Assembly (NCBI GenBank): GCA_023415055.1
Contig: JAEZLZ010000078.1
Location: forward strand, 33,300 to 97,299
Reading direction: 5' to 3'
From: Bacillota bacterium
GTDB taxonomy: Bacteria; Bacillota; Clostridia; Lachnospirales; Lachnospiraceae
DNA length: 64,000 nucleotides
Part shown: positions 53,902-62,974 of the stretch, piece after piece
Position numbering within the stretch: the first letter of the stretch is position 1
Layout: each line of letters opens with the position of its first letter
The notes under the pieces: generated by a model
Told to the model about the DNA's origin: nothing
Databases searched by the model: none
The model's input: only the letters and a program-made list of their open reading frames with translations
Translations under genes and position numbers: made by a program

Positions 53902-54879
53902 CTAATGTCCTTTTCCCGTCCCTGCCTGCCAATACCCTTTATTCATGCTAAAACGTCTTATCAACTCGCCCGGTAAGATGGTGTACCGGATACCGAATTG
54001 ATAGCCCAGATACTTAAATGCACTGTTTAAAATCAAGTCCGGAATTAATAAATAATGTTTCTTATCAATCAGATAATTAAGAGTATTCTTAACTAATTTG
54101 ATGCCTTCCGATTCAGATTTTACTCCTTTAAATATTTCCTCATACTGCTTATGGGACACTCCAAGATCAAAATTACGGGTAAATTGCTGTGTATAGGAGT
54201 ATTTATGGCAGTGCAGAACCTTCGCCTCTGCCACATATGCGATGCGGTAATCATCACGGATCATCGACGCCGCCATGATCATATCCTCATTGAAGATTGT
54301 ATGATCGACAAAGCCACCGAGCTTCTCGTACACTGATCTTCGGTACGTTGCACATACATTAGAGCAGAAGAAGGTCTTTATTCCAAGTTCTTCCAGATCC
54401 TCCCCGGATTTGATACGGCTCTGCTTCGGATAGTTAAAATGTCTTGTATAGCGTTCTACCAGCCCTACGCTCTCATCCGCCAACTGTCTCGCATAGGTAG
54501 CAGATACCCAGGGATCGCTGTAAGGCTCCAATAGCTTTTCAATCAAATATTCATCCACGGGCACCGCATCCTGTGTCATAAACATCAGAATATCAGCACC
54601 GGATAAACCTGCTCCGTATTTTCTGGTACCACCATGATCAAAGTCTTTCTTTTGTATCGGAATAACCGTGATATTGGCTCCTTCGATCCCAGGTACCTTT
54701 TGCTCCCTCTCCTCTGCCTCCACGGTATGAAGTAGAATGACCCGGTTCGGCAATACGGTCTGCCGGTACAGCATGGTGAGCAGCCGCTCCAGCTTTTCAT
54801 CAGAGTGATAGGTAGGTATTATTATATCAACGGTATAATCTATTTTATCATGCATAATCTCTGTATTTTGTTGTTCCAT
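53902..54879 (-). CDS. GT2 family glycosyltransferase (rhamnosyltransferase-like)
   Basis: A 325-aa GT-A enzyme starting at MEQQNTEIMHD (ATG 54879; GGGAAGG upstream). YTVDIIIPTYHSDEKLERLL, GTRKYGAGLSGADILMFMTQDAVP and FNEDMIMAASMI are the expected donor, metal (QDA rather than DxD) and acceptor regions. Such proteins resemble RfbF/WbbL-type rhamnosyltransferases. It and the next gene may belong to a small polysaccharide unit; no polymerase or flippase is close. Confidence 0.87.
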   Translation of the reverse strand: MEQQNTEIMHDKIDYTVDIIIPTYHSDEKLERLLTMLYRQTVLPNRVILLHTVEAEEREQKVPGIEGANITVIPIQKKDFDHGGTRKYGAGLSGADILMFMTQDAVPVDEYLIEKLLEPYSDPWVSATYARQLADESVGLVERYTRHFNYPKQSRIKSGEDLEELGIKTFFCSNVCATYRRSVYEKLGGFVDHTIFNEDMIMAASMIRDDYRIAYVAEAKVLHCHKYSYTQQFTRNFDLGVSHKQYEEIFKGVKSESEGIKLVKNTLNYLIDKKHYLLIPDLILNSAFKYLGYQFGIRYTILPGELIRRFSMNKGYWQAGTGKGH

Positions 54880-55049
54880 CCGTCTTTTCCTTCCCAAAAA
54901 GCCTTAGTCTATTGCTTTCAACAAGCAGATTATACCACAAAATCAAGGAAAAAAAACTCCTAAAATGGAAAGATAAGAATAACTTTATAATTTGGTAATA
55001 ATTCATTTTTATACTATTCTACTCAACCAGCAAATCGTTACCTTTGAAG

Positions 55050-55086
55050 AACAGCCGGATCATACCATTAACTTGATCCGGCTGTT
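55050..55086. terminator. Hairpin after the DUF4173 gene
   Basis: AACAGCCGGATCA pairs with TGATCCGGCTGTT (13 bp). The T tract is poor on both strands, but its place between the 3' end of the DUF4173 gene and the GT pair suggests a terminator. Confidence 0.6.
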
Positions 55087-55122
55087 AGTCATAATTCTGT
55101 TCAGTTATCGAAAACCTTATTC

Positions 55123-56751
55123 TTATTGGTTCCTGACCGGATACTTTTGCGCTTCGCTGTTCGCCCGTGTAACGGAATAATCATAGTCCCGTAACTTCCT
55201 GCTATTTTTCTCACTTTGAATTCTTTCATAATACAGCGTTCTGTAAAAATCCAGAGTCTGAAGTTCCGATCGGGAACCAAGCTCATATTCATAAGTATTT
55301 TCCGATGTCTCGGTGCCCTGCTTCGCTTCTTCCGTAAAACGGTTCTCGTTATTCAGCAATGGTAATACGACGGGCGCAGCATCGAGGGATAAATCACAAA
55401 CCAGAAAAGCAGCGTCCTCTGATGTAAGTATCTCCTCATGTTTCTCAAGATAAGAAGCGATATAATAATCCGGCTTTGCGAAGGAAAATACCAGATAGAA
55501 TACGGTAATTACAGCTACAAAATAGTGAAACAGCGGGAAACGCTTGTGATAGATAGAAAAAATCACACCCGCCAATAGGAAGGATAGAATGAGTAGGGCC
55601 AGTAATACTAAGATGCGAAGGAGGGTTAGGTGATATGCTCCGATATAAAGGAGCATACGGTAGGTTGCAGAGCCGATCAGAATATAAGTACATGCTGTCA
55701 TCAGTGTAAGCAGACCCCTAAGGAAGCTGTTTTCCTCAAAATAAGCCGTAGTAATCAGCATCAATGCAACATTTAATACAGCAACCGCCAGCAATTCAAA
55801 AAAGCCCCGTCTTGCATATTCTGCAAAGGTATAGCCATCCGGCAGAGTAAATAATCCGTTACTGAATAAATATAAAATCTGAAGAGTGCAGAAGATAAGG
55901 TAAATCACCGTGATGAGTAATATCACAGTACTTGCTATGGATGCAGCTCCTTTCTTCCTGAGCTTTTCCTCTCTCCCCGTCTGTGCTGCTGCACCGCAGA
56001 TGATACAATAACACGAGAAGAAGCCAAAGAGAACCATAAAACCGATTGCAAATATCTCTGCAGAAAAGATATGCTCCATCAGTTCCTTTGTCATATCGCC
56101 AAAGATCATATCCGCCTGAGATAATAGAACGATGATAATCCACAGCACCGGAACGGACAGCATGATCCCAATCAATATATTTCTAGTCCGATCCGAGCGG
56201 AGCAGTTTGGTTTTCTTTAGGAAGTTAAGACCGTCCACGAAGGGATAACCGACGGAAGCGATCCCATAAAGCAGCATGACAAACATCTTTCCCAGGTGGC
56301 CTATAAAATCCCACTTAAAAGTATCATGAAGCTGATGCAGCAGCGAGAGATTCAATAAGCAAAGAATCAAAATCAAATTCATGAACTGTAAGCTATCATT
56401 CTCGGTAAGTGTGATAGACAGGCCGGAAAGTAAAGCACCTGCATAGTAAAGGTAGGTACCGGTCTTAACCGGCACATCAAGAAACTTCATTATTGCCATC
56501 AATAATATAATCATAATTGCGGTGAAGAATAACGCATTTAAACCCATATAAGCTTTATAAAAGCCTAAAGTAAATAGTCCTCCAAACAGCAGACTCACAA
56601 GACAGGTTATCTCAAAATTATGGCGCACTTTATTAAGCAGTGGTGATCCCGGCTGTGTTTGTGGAATCGCGGCTGCGAATTGTGCTTCCTCCTGAAGTGT
56701 CGCTTTATGCTCTTCCTCAGTAAGAACCTGATTCAGTTGTTCCATTATCAT
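55123..56751 (-). CDS. DUF4173 polytopic membrane protein
   Basis: A 542-aa protein starting at MIMEQLNQVL (ATG 56751; AAAGGAG upstream; ATG 56745 is as likely). A soluble N-terminal stretch of about 45 residues is followed by about eleven to twelve helices to residue 430, and a soluble tail containing YSVTRANSEAQKYPV. Size and order match the DUF4173/DUF4153 family. It follows an XRE regulator and a DUF2975 membrane protein, a combination often seen in Firmicutes. Function unknown. Confidence 0.78.
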   Translation of the reverse strand: MIMEQLNQVLTEEEHKATLQEEAQFAAAIPQTQPGSPLLNKVRHNFEITCLVSLLFGGLFTLGFYKAYMGLNALFFTAIMIILLMAIMKFLDVPVKTGTYLYYAGALLSGLSITLTENDSLQFMNLILILCLLNLSLLHQLHDTFKWDFIGHLGKMFVMLLYGIASVGYPFVDGLNFLKKTKLLRSDRTRNILIGIMLSVPVLWIIIVLLSQADMIFGDMTKELMEHIFSAEIFAIGFMVLFGFFSCYCIICGAAAQTGREEKLRKKGAASIASTVILLITVIYLIFCTLQILYLFSNGLFTLPDGYTFAEYARRGFFELLAVAVLNVALMLITTAYFEENSFLRGLLTLMTACTYILIGSATYRMLLYIGAYHLTLLRILVLLALLILSFLLAGVIFSIYHKRFPLFHYFVAVITVFYLVFSFAKPDYYIASYLEKHEEILTSEDAAFLVCDLSLDAAPVVLPLLNNENRFTEEAKQGTETSENTYEYELGSRSELQTLDFYRTLYYERIQSEKNSRKLRDYDYSVTRANSEAQKYPVRNQ

Positions 56752-56834
56752 TTCTGCTCCTTTCAAAATCAATGTTATTTTACTTCTTTGGAATTGATTT
56801 CATTTATTAATCTCTCTAATTTTTTTCTGTTTTC

Positions 56835-57044
56835 TTAACTCTCATCGTCAATGTATTGCAGAATATCTCCGGGTTGGCAATTGAGCGCTTTGCAGATTGC
56901 TTCCAGTGTACTGAAGCGAATCGCTTTTGCCTTATTATTCTTTAGGATAGAGAGATTCGCCATTGTTATGTCCACTTGTTGCGCAAGCTCGGTCAGCCCT
57001 ATCTTTCTCTGTGCCATCACAACATCGAGATTAATCATGATCAT
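56835..57044 (-). CDS. XRE-type helix-turn-helix regulator (YozG-like)
   Basis: A 69-aa regulator starting at MIMINLDVVMAQ (ATG 57044), AGGAGG eight bases upstream. The helix-turn-helix is MAQRKIGLTELAQQV..TMANLSILKNNKAKAIRF, and the C terminus CKALNCQPGDILQY is typical of the tiny YozG/HTH_26 group. Such proteins usually repress their own operon with the neighbouring DUF2975 protein. It lies 12 bases after DUF2975. The palindrome over the operon promoter is a candidate binding site. Confidence 0.88.
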   Translation of the reverse strand: MIMINLDVVMAQRKIGLTELAQQVDITMANLSILKNNKAKAIRFSTLEAICKALNCQPGDILQYIDDES

Positions 57045-57056
57045 TTGCAGCACCTC

Positions 57057-57506
57057 CTAAATCGTAAGATCATTTTCTTGTTTATAGGTAACTGCCTGAT
57101 CAAACACTTGGGATAAGACAAGGGAAAATAATCCGGCGATTGTAAATACCGCAACCAGTACCAGGGCTGCCGGGGTAATCACAAAGAACAGTCTGGTGAG
57201 CATCATAATTGCAATGCAAAAGGAGCTTCCCCCCATCCTTTTCAGTGATCTGACGTTCTCTCGGACAAAGGGCTCCTCCCTTAGAACGGTCTTGAAGATT
57301 GTTCGCAGCTCCCAGAGAATGAGTAAAGCAAATAATCCTGCTATGATAAAAATGATGCAAAAGGGAAGATAAAACTCGTTAAATACAGAATAATACTTCC
57401 CTGCAAACCGAAAGATCAGCGGGACTGTTGCACAAACAACGATCCCCGAATAAAACATAAAATCCAAGATAAACTTTGTTACCCTTACCAAAGGACTCTT
57501 ACTCAT
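57057..57506 (-). CDS. DUF2975 membrane protein
   Basis: A 149-aa protein with four hydrophobic helices, starting at MSKSPLVRVTKF (ATG 57506, AGGAGG upstream). The order of helices and the loop EPFVRENVRSLKRMGG (a conserved DUF2975 feature) fit the family. It is the first gene of a three-gene operon with the XRE regulator and the DUF4173 protein. It may act as membrane anchor or sensor for the regulator; this is a hypothesis from context. Confidence 0.85.
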   Translation of the reverse strand: MSKSPLVRVTKFILDFMFYSGIVVCATVPLIFRFAGKYYSVFNEFYLPFCIIFIIAGLFALLILWELRTIFKTVLREEPFVRENVRSLKRMGGSSFCIAIMMLTRLFFVITPAALVLVAVFTIAGLFSLVLSQVFDQAVTYKQENDLTI

Positions 57507-57558
57507 GAATTTGTAACCTCCTGCGCAGTGTTAATGATATTCTTTCCTTCTTGAGGCT

Positions 57559-57587
57559 AATATAGCATAGCAAAAAACGAATGTCAA
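57559..57587 (-). promoter_or_regulatory. Promoter of the DUF2975-XRE-DUF4173 operon
   Basis: Minus strand TTGACA, 17-base spacer, TATATT. The -35 lies inside the left arm of the palindrome at 57576-57630. Confidence 0.82.
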
Positions 57588-57630
57588 TAATAATTTATCG
57601 TTTTTCGATAAATAATTATTGACATTCGTT
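57576..57630. promoter_or_regulatory. 25-bp-arm palindrome over the promoter (candidate operator)
   Basis: Arms of 25 bases (57576-57600 and 57606-57630) with one mismatch and a TTTTT spacer; the centre reads ATTTATCG-TTTTT-CGATAAAT. The arms each carry a TTGACA. Not a terminator by position, since it spans the -35 of an operon encoding its own small regulator. Confidence 0.72.
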
Positions 57631-57641
57631 CCGTAATTATT

Positions 57642-57692
57642 CCTTTAATCCCTTTATCCCTTTATCAACCCTTTATCAATCCCTTTATCAAC
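57642..57692. repeat. Short tandem CCCTTTATCAA repeats
   Basis: Five degenerate units (CCTTTAATC, CCTTTATC, CCTTTATCAA, CCCTTTATCAA, CCCTTTATCAA) between the operator palindrome and the metH stop. Low-complexity; units are 8 to 12 bases. Confidence 0.6.
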
Positions 57693-57714
57693 TTAATTTT
57701 TAACCGAGAAGTTC

Positions 57715-60234
57715 TCAAAGCCGGGATGACTGTACTTTAACACCCATTAGCTTCTTTACTAAGGCTACCGCCGACTGAGCATCCTCGGAGTAGCCGTCAG
57801 CTCCGATCTCTTTTGCATAACTCTCCGTGATCACCGCACCGCCGATGATTACCTTTACCTTCAGTCCCTGCTGTTTCACTTCCTGAACCACACGTTTCAT
57901 CTCTACCATGGTAGTAGTCATAAGGGCTGAGAGTGCTATAATGTCTGCCTTCTCATCTCTTGCTGTCTGAAGTATCTTCTCCGTAGGAACATCCTTTCCC
58001 AAATCAATGACACGGAAGCCATAATTCTTGAGCATCAGAGTAACCAGATTCTTACCGATGTCATGAATATCTCCGGATACTGTCGCAATCACTATCGTAC
58101 CCTTCTCTTCCCCTATGCCATCCTTTGTAAGCATCGGTTCAAGATAATCGATAGCAAGCTTCATCGTCTCTGCACCTGCAATGAGCTGGGGAAGAAAATA
58201 AATCTGTTGATCGTATCGCTTCCCGACTTCATTGATTGCTGGTATTAATATCTCTTCCATCAGTTTCTGCGGCTGTGTATTGACAAGCTCCTGTTTAACG
58301 AGAGCTACGATACTCTTTCGATTTCCCTTTACAACTGCCTGAAATATAGCTTGCTTCAGATCCGGCGTCTGTGCCTTGGCACCGAGATCAATTCCTGACG
58401 GCTTCTCCGGCACAGCTCCCATCTCTGCCCCAATTATGCCATTTTGTGTACCCGCTACAACCGTCGTCGGACGTGCAGCCGCACGATCAATATATCGTTG
58501 TGGAGCATCCTCCAATGCACGTAGTAGATCAGCGGCAAGTGCTGTATTCATAAGAAGATCCTGTGAGGGATTCGCAATTGCCATCGTCAGACCTGCCTGT
58601 ATTGCAAAAGCTAAGAAGGTGCTGTTGATAAATTGCCGTTCCGGTAAGCCAAAGGATATATTCGATAATCCCACAATCGTCGCAAGCTCCAATTCTTCTC
58701 TGCAATAGCGTATCGTCTCCAAGGTCTCCAAGGCAGCATTCTGATTCGCACCAACGGTTGTTACCAATCCGTCTACGATAATATCCTCCTTCGTCATCCC
58801 CAGCTCATACGCTCTTTCCGTAATTGTATTGATAATCCTTTTCTTTTCATTGATATCTTTTGGTAAACCTTGGTCAGAAAGAGGGAGCAATATAAACATT
58901 GCACCGTATTTCTTAGCCATCGGTATCAGATTTTCGAATTTCTCTTTCTCGAGAGAAATGGAATTAATTAAAGCACGTCCCGGATAGAGGCGCAGTGCTT
59001 CTTCCATTACCGAAACATGGCTGGAATCGATACAGAGCGGCAACCCGGAAGCTGACAGAGCCTCCTGCATCACCTGAAGCATAACCTCCTTCTCATCGAT
59101 ACCGTTCATTCCGACATTCACATCCAGGATCGAAGCCCCGAGCGCAGTCTGATCCGCTGCCATCTCAGCTACCATAGTAAGTTTTCCCTCACGAAGCTCT
59201 GCCTGGAGTGCTTTCTTACCTGTCGGATTGATTCTCTCACCAACCACCATAAATGGACCATGTAGCCCAATCTCTACCGTCTTTTGTTCCGTAGTCAATG
59301 CTCTCACATGCTCCGTTTTCACCGGAGCGGGGATCTTTCCGATCGTTTTATCCACAAGCTGTTTCAAATGCTCGGGAGTTGATCCACAGCAGCCCCCGAC
59401 TATGTTTGCTCCTGCATCAATTAACCGCTCCATCTGGTCAGCAAACTCCTCTGCATCCATCGGAAAGTGGGTATGTCCGTTCACCAGGGACGGAATTCCC
59501 GCATTTGGCTTAACCATAATGGGGACATGGGCATATTCTTTCATTTCATGAACAATACCAAGCATTTTATCTGGTCCGGTGGAACAATTGATACCTACCG
59601 CATCCGCACCCATTGCCTGGAGAACGATCACTGCTGTCTTTGGATCCGTACCATATAGAGTCTTACCATTCTCATTAAAGGTTAAGGATACCATGACCGG
59701 TAGGACGCAGCTCTCCTTTACCGCGAGCAGAGCCGCCCGGCATTCCTGAAGACTCATCATTGTCTCAATCACAATCAGGTCTACACCAACACTTAGGATA
59801 TAAAACAGCTGTTCCTTATACACATCAATCAACTCTTCGAGGGTTAAGCTCCCTACCGGATATACCTGCTCTCCGGTCATAGTAAGGTCTGCTGCGATAA
59901 ATACCTTACGTAGATCACCCGAACTATGGCGATATTCTTCGATTGCTTTGCGGGACATCGCAATCAACCCATGATTTATCTCCTCGATTCTATCTTCTTG
60001 GCCGTACTCCGCAAGCTTGATACGATTGGCAGTAAAGGTCGGCGCAAACAAGATATCGGAACCTGCCTCCAGAAATTCTTTCTGAAGCCCTATTACGATC
60101 TGGGGATTTTGGAGCATCCATTCTTCCGGACACACTCCGGTCGGCATGGAACGTTTTTGCAGATTGCTTCCCGTAGCACCGTCCAGAATTACAATCTTTG
60201 AATGAGTAAATTCGGTAAATTCCTGTCTCGTCAT
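57715..60234 (-). CDS. metH: Methionine synthase (cobalamin-dependent), without activation domain
   Basis: An 839-aa enzyme. Order: homocysteine domain with zinc cysteines (GINCSTGP, GGCCGST), pterin-binding domain (VVGERINPTGKKAL, ILDVNVGMNGID), helical cap and B12 domain with the DxHxxG motif in SGDIHDIGKNLV. The C-terminal AdoMet-dependent reactivation domain of E. coli MetH (1227 aa) is missing, so another protein must reactivate cob(II)alamin. Follows the MetF-type gene by 96 bases. AAGGTGG precedes the ATG. Confidence 0.93.
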   Translation of the reverse strand: MTRQEFTEFTHSKIVILDGATGSNLQKRSMPTGVCPEEWMLQNPQIVIGLQKEFLEAGSDILFAPTFTANRIKLAEYGQEDRIEEINHGLIAMSRKAIEEYRHSSGDLRKVFIAADLTMTGEQVYPVGSLTLEELIDVYKEQLFYILSVGVDLIVIETMMSLQECRAALLAVKESCVLPVMVSLTFNENGKTLYGTDPKTAVIVLQAMGADAVGINCSTGPDKMLGIVHEMKEYAHVPIMVKPNAGIPSLVNGHTHFPMDAEEFADQMERLIDAGANIVGGCCGSTPEHLKQLVDKTIGKIPAPVKTEHVRALTTEQKTVEIGLHGPFMVVGERINPTGKKALQAELREGKLTMVAEMAADQTALGASILDVNVGMNGIDEKEVMLQVMQEALSASGLPLCIDSSHVSVMEEALRLYPGRALINSISLEKEKFENLIPMAKKYGAMFILLPLSDQGLPKDINEKKRIINTITERAYELGMTKEDIIVDGLVTTVGANQNAALETLETIRYCREELELATIVGLSNISFGLPERQFINSTFLAFAIQAGLTMAIANPSQDLLMNTALAADLLRALEDAPQRYIDRAAARPTTVVAGTQNGIIGAEMGAVPEKPSGIDLGAKAQTPDLKQAIFQAVVKGNRKSIVALVKQELVNTQPQKLMEEILIPAINEVGKRYDQQIYFLPQLIAGAETMKLAIDYLEPMLTKDGIGEEKGTIVIATVSGDIHDIGKNLVTLMLKNYGFRVIDLGKDVPTEKILQTARDEKADIIALSALMTTTMVEMKRVVQEVKQQGLKVKVIIGGAVITESYAKEIGADGYSEDAQSAVALVKKLMGVKVQSSRL

Positions 60235-60330
60235 CTTTCCACCTTAGCCTTTCTGATCGTACGATTACTAATATATCGCAATCTTCCACTTCCTATATAC
60301 TTACCTGTGATACAGGATATTTTTGATTAT

Positions 60331-62151
60331 TTAGTTCAGTTTGTCCTTCGCCTGGCTATGAAATATCTTATCCACCAAGCTGACTCTATTAAATGGTAAC
60401 ATAAGATAATACCCATCTGCAATAGGCTCCAGCATCCGGATTACTTCTCTGGCAATCTCTGCACCAACCTCCTCTGCCTCTTCTCTGGTCATCTCTGGTT
60501 GATATCGTTCCATAATCTCATCCGGAACAATGATTTGTGGCATCTCATTTTTGATAAAGCGTGCATTTTTATAACTTACGAGGGGCATGATGCCACATAG
60601 TATCTTGGTGTCCACCTGCTCCTTGATCGCTTTGATACGTTCCACATCCTCTCTGGAGTAGATCGGCTGAGTGAGAAAAAACTTCGCACCTGCAGCTATT
60701 TTTCTTTGCATCCGCTCTATTACCCGTTCCAGCTTACCACGGTTATGGTTTAATGCACCACCGTAGTAGAAGGGATCCTTGGAAAAATGCTCTGCATTCA
60801 TCACCTTCACATAATCCATCAGTTGTACGGAGTTGTAGTCAAATACTCCGGTAGTTGAGACCCTGTTCTCTCCGGGAACCGGGTCTCCGGTGACTAGCAG
60901 TAAATTGCGAAGCCCATGAATGTATGCGCCAAGAAGGGTCGAACGCATTGTGATCATATTACGATCTCGGCAACAAATATGAGGCATCACCCTAATTCCT
61001 GTCTCTTCCGCTATCTTCGTACCCATCAGCACTGAATCCACCCTGCTTCTCCCCATGGGAGAATCGGCAAAGGTTAGAATATCAACCTGACTATCCTTCA
61101 GTATATGGGCGCATTCCATTACACGATCAATATCCGCATCAAAGGGAGGGTCCAGTTCTACGGCAATCACCTTTTTGCCGCTTTGCAGCAGCTGATAAAA
61201 TTCGTTCTCTTTCCCCGGTAATACCGATTCCACTTCTCTCTCTTGCTTTTGTACCACGGGGGTAGGATATTGGCTATCTTTAATTGCATCTACTAATAAG
61301 GAGATGTATTCCGGTGTTGTACCACAACAGCCTCCGCAGATTGTGATTCCCAGCTCTGAGATCTGTCCCATATTATTCGCGAAGTATCTTGCATTGTCCA
61401 TAAATACCATACGGTTCTGCAGTTGCTCCGGATAGCCTGCATTCGGTGCAGCATAAAGATACTTATCCTTCGGCAACGACAGCTTTTTCAAAAGCTGCAG
61501 CATATGTCCAGAACCGACACCACAGTTCAGACCGAAGGCATCGATTCCCTCGATCCTGCCGGCTTGATCAAGCATACGTCTCGCACTGACTCCCAAGGAA
61601 CTATAACCATTCTTGTTCACCGAAAAGGAAGCAAGCAAGAATAGGGATGAGCACTTTTCCTTAATATATGGTACCAACTTCTCTATATAATACGTATTTG
61701 GAAAAGTCTCAAAATGGATTCCATCCAATCCTTCCTCGATAAAAATGTCACAGATGCGGCGATACTCTGTCAGTAATTCTTCTTCGGTTGTTTCTGCATC
61801 CTGAGGGATCGGTCCGATATCGCCAAAGACCCAGACCGGCTTATGACTGCCTTCCGCTACGGCAGAGGTCTTCACTGCCTCTTTCGCGATCTTACAGGCT
61901 GCTCTGATTAACTTCTCCTGTTCTGTGGTGGAACAATGAAGCATGGCCATGTTCGCCGCAAAGGTATTGGTCCGAAGCAGCTGTGCCCCCGCTATGATAT
62001 AATCTCTATGAATCGCTTCGATTACCTCCGGCGCAGACAGATTCGCCTGCTCGGAAATCGCATTCGGCTGGTTAACAATACTACAATAGTAGGTACCCAT
62101 TGATCCATCGGGAAATACTCGATTCGTCTTTAAATACTCTCTCAAATCCAT
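60331..62151 (-). CDS. Fused homocysteine S-methyltransferase / methylenetetrahydrofolate reductase (YitJ type)
   Basis: A 606-aa two-domain protein. Residues about 1-290 are a homocysteine methyltransferase domain with zinc cysteines (NCGVGSG, GGCCGTTPEY); residues about 310-600 are MetF (VIAVELDPPFDADIDRV, LLVTGDPVPG, FFLTQPIYSREDVERI). The MetF half makes 5-methyltetrahydrofolate, the methyl donor for MetH encoded next. As in Bacillus YitJ, the two are fused. No SAM riboswitch is visible upstream. The ribosome binding site is weak (AAGAAGAAG). Confidence 0.92.
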   Translation of the reverse strand: MDLREYLKTNRVFPDGSMGTYYCSIVNQPNAISEQANLSAPEVIEAIHRDYIIAGAQLLRTNTFAANMAMLHCSTTEQEKLIRAACKIAKEAVKTSAVAEGSHKPVWVFGDIGPIPQDAETTEEELLTEYRRICDIFIEEGLDGIHFETFPNTYYIEKLVPYIKEKCSSLFLLASFSVNKNGYSSLGVSARRMLDQAGRIEGIDAFGLNCGVGSGHMLQLLKKLSLPKDKYLYAAPNAGYPEQLQNRMVFMDNARYFANNMGQISELGITICGGCCGTTPEYISLLVDAIKDSQYPTPVVQKQEREVESVLPGKENEFYQLLQSGKKVIAVELDPPFDADIDRVMECAHILKDSQVDILTFADSPMGRSRVDSVLMGTKIAEETGIRVMPHICCRDRNMITMRSTLLGAYIHGLRNLLLVTGDPVPGENRVSTTGVFDYNSVQLMDYVKVMNAEHFSKDPFYYGGALNHNRGKLERVIERMQRKIAAGAKFFLTQPIYSREDVERIKAIKEQVDTKILCGIMPLVSYKNARFIKNEMPQIIVPDEIMERYQPEMTREEAEEVGAEIAREVIRMLEPIADGYYLMLPFNRVSLVDKIFHSQAKDKLN

Positions 62152-62316
62152 AGCTTCTTCTTATCCTTCCTTACTCATAACCATACATTTTTATGCTTTA
62201 TCGTGTTAAAGTCTGATTTTTACCTATTATATATCATTCTATTTACCACCACAAGCATTTTAAAAGCATTTGTATAAAACAGCTCGCTTTTCATTCCACG
62301 ATAACTATGCTATACT

Positions 62317-62352
62317 ATTGATTACAAAATAATCAATTGAAAAGTAATCAAT
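62317..62352. repeat. Three ATTGATTAC/GTAATCAAT units before the DUF2752 gene
   Basis: ATTGATTAC (62317-62325), ATAATCAAT (62329-62337) and GTAATCAAT (62344-62352), the first two inverted. Directly downstream of a TGCTATACT extended -10 (62308-62316), so they may be an operator. Confidence 0.5.
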
Positions 62353-62400
62353 CAATGAGCCGGCTCCATCAATGGGTCATCGCTGTGAAACGGAGACATC

Positions 62401-62793
62401 ATGAAATATAACACACGTAATAAGCTTATCACCCTTGCTATTCCTGCCTTAGTAGTTCTGGTACTATTGCTGCGTAATCCGATTCTATCACTGGCTTCTT
62501 TCCTTCCGGGATGCTTTATTTATGAGCATCTGCATCTTTATTGTCCCGGATGTGGGAATACCAGAAGCATAGCAGCATTACTTCATGGTAATCTTGCAGC
62601 TTCCCTTCGATATAATCCTATCCCTGTTCTTATGCTGCTCCTCGGCTTTCTTGCTTATTCTGAATTTGCGTTCGCGAGCTTTGGAAAGCCCATGAAGCTC
62701 TTGCCAAGAAAGCTATGGTTCTATGTGATCTTGATCGTACTCCTGGTATTCTACTTTCTCCTCAGAAATCTGTCTCCGGTTCTGGCTCCCTAA
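62401..62793 (+). CDS. DUF2752 small membrane protein
   Basis: A 130-aa protein with three hydrophobic helices (about 10-35, 72-92, 103-120) and the DUF2752 mark CPGCGNTRSIAALLHGN at about 49-65. The Cys-Pro-Gly-Cys-Gly element is typical and may bind metal or be redox-active. Function unknown. CGGAGAC precedes the ATG. Together with the DUF4190 gene behind it (opposite strand), a common pair in Clostridia. Confidence 0.85.
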   Translation: MKYNTRNKLITLAIPALVVLVLLLRNPILSLASFLPGCFIYEHLHLYCPGCGNTRSIAALLHGNLAASLRYNPIPVLMLLLGFLAYSEFAFASFGKPMKLLPRKLWFYVILIVLLVFYFLLRNLSPVLAP

Positions 62794-62818
62794 TAGTATA
62801 TATCCTTTCTGTCTCACC

Positions 62819-62884
62819 ATCGGCAAGTATGGTCCAGCTTCGCATGGTCCGGCTTTGCTGGACACGCGGCACACTGATCGTGTG
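62819..62884. repeat. Interspersed hairpin, GGTCCAGC family, copy 2 with extra stems
   Basis: CGGCAAGTATGGTCCAGCTTCGCATGG repeats the start of the element at 50882, then a second motif (TGGTCCGGCTTTGCTGGAC) and a CGCGGCACAC...GTGTGCC stem follow. Not coding. Confidence 0.6.
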
Positions 62885-62898
62885 CCCACCGGGTACAC

Positions 62899-62944
62899 CA
62901 AAAAAGGACAGAAAAGCCTTTATTCCAGCTTTTTCTGTCCTTTC
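62899..62944. terminator. Terminator between DUF2752 and DUF4190 genes
   Basis: AAAGGACAGAAAAGC pairs with GCTTTTTCTGTCCTTT; the minus strand ends in TTTTTT, so it primarily serves the DUF4190 gene, but the location is convergent. Confidence 0.85.
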
Positions 62945-62974
62945 CTGTTTCTTCTATGAATCCCTACAAAACAT

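Noticed and set aside
62152..62400. SAM riboswitch before the YitJ-type gene
   Set aside because: No S-box core or terminator was found in this interval.
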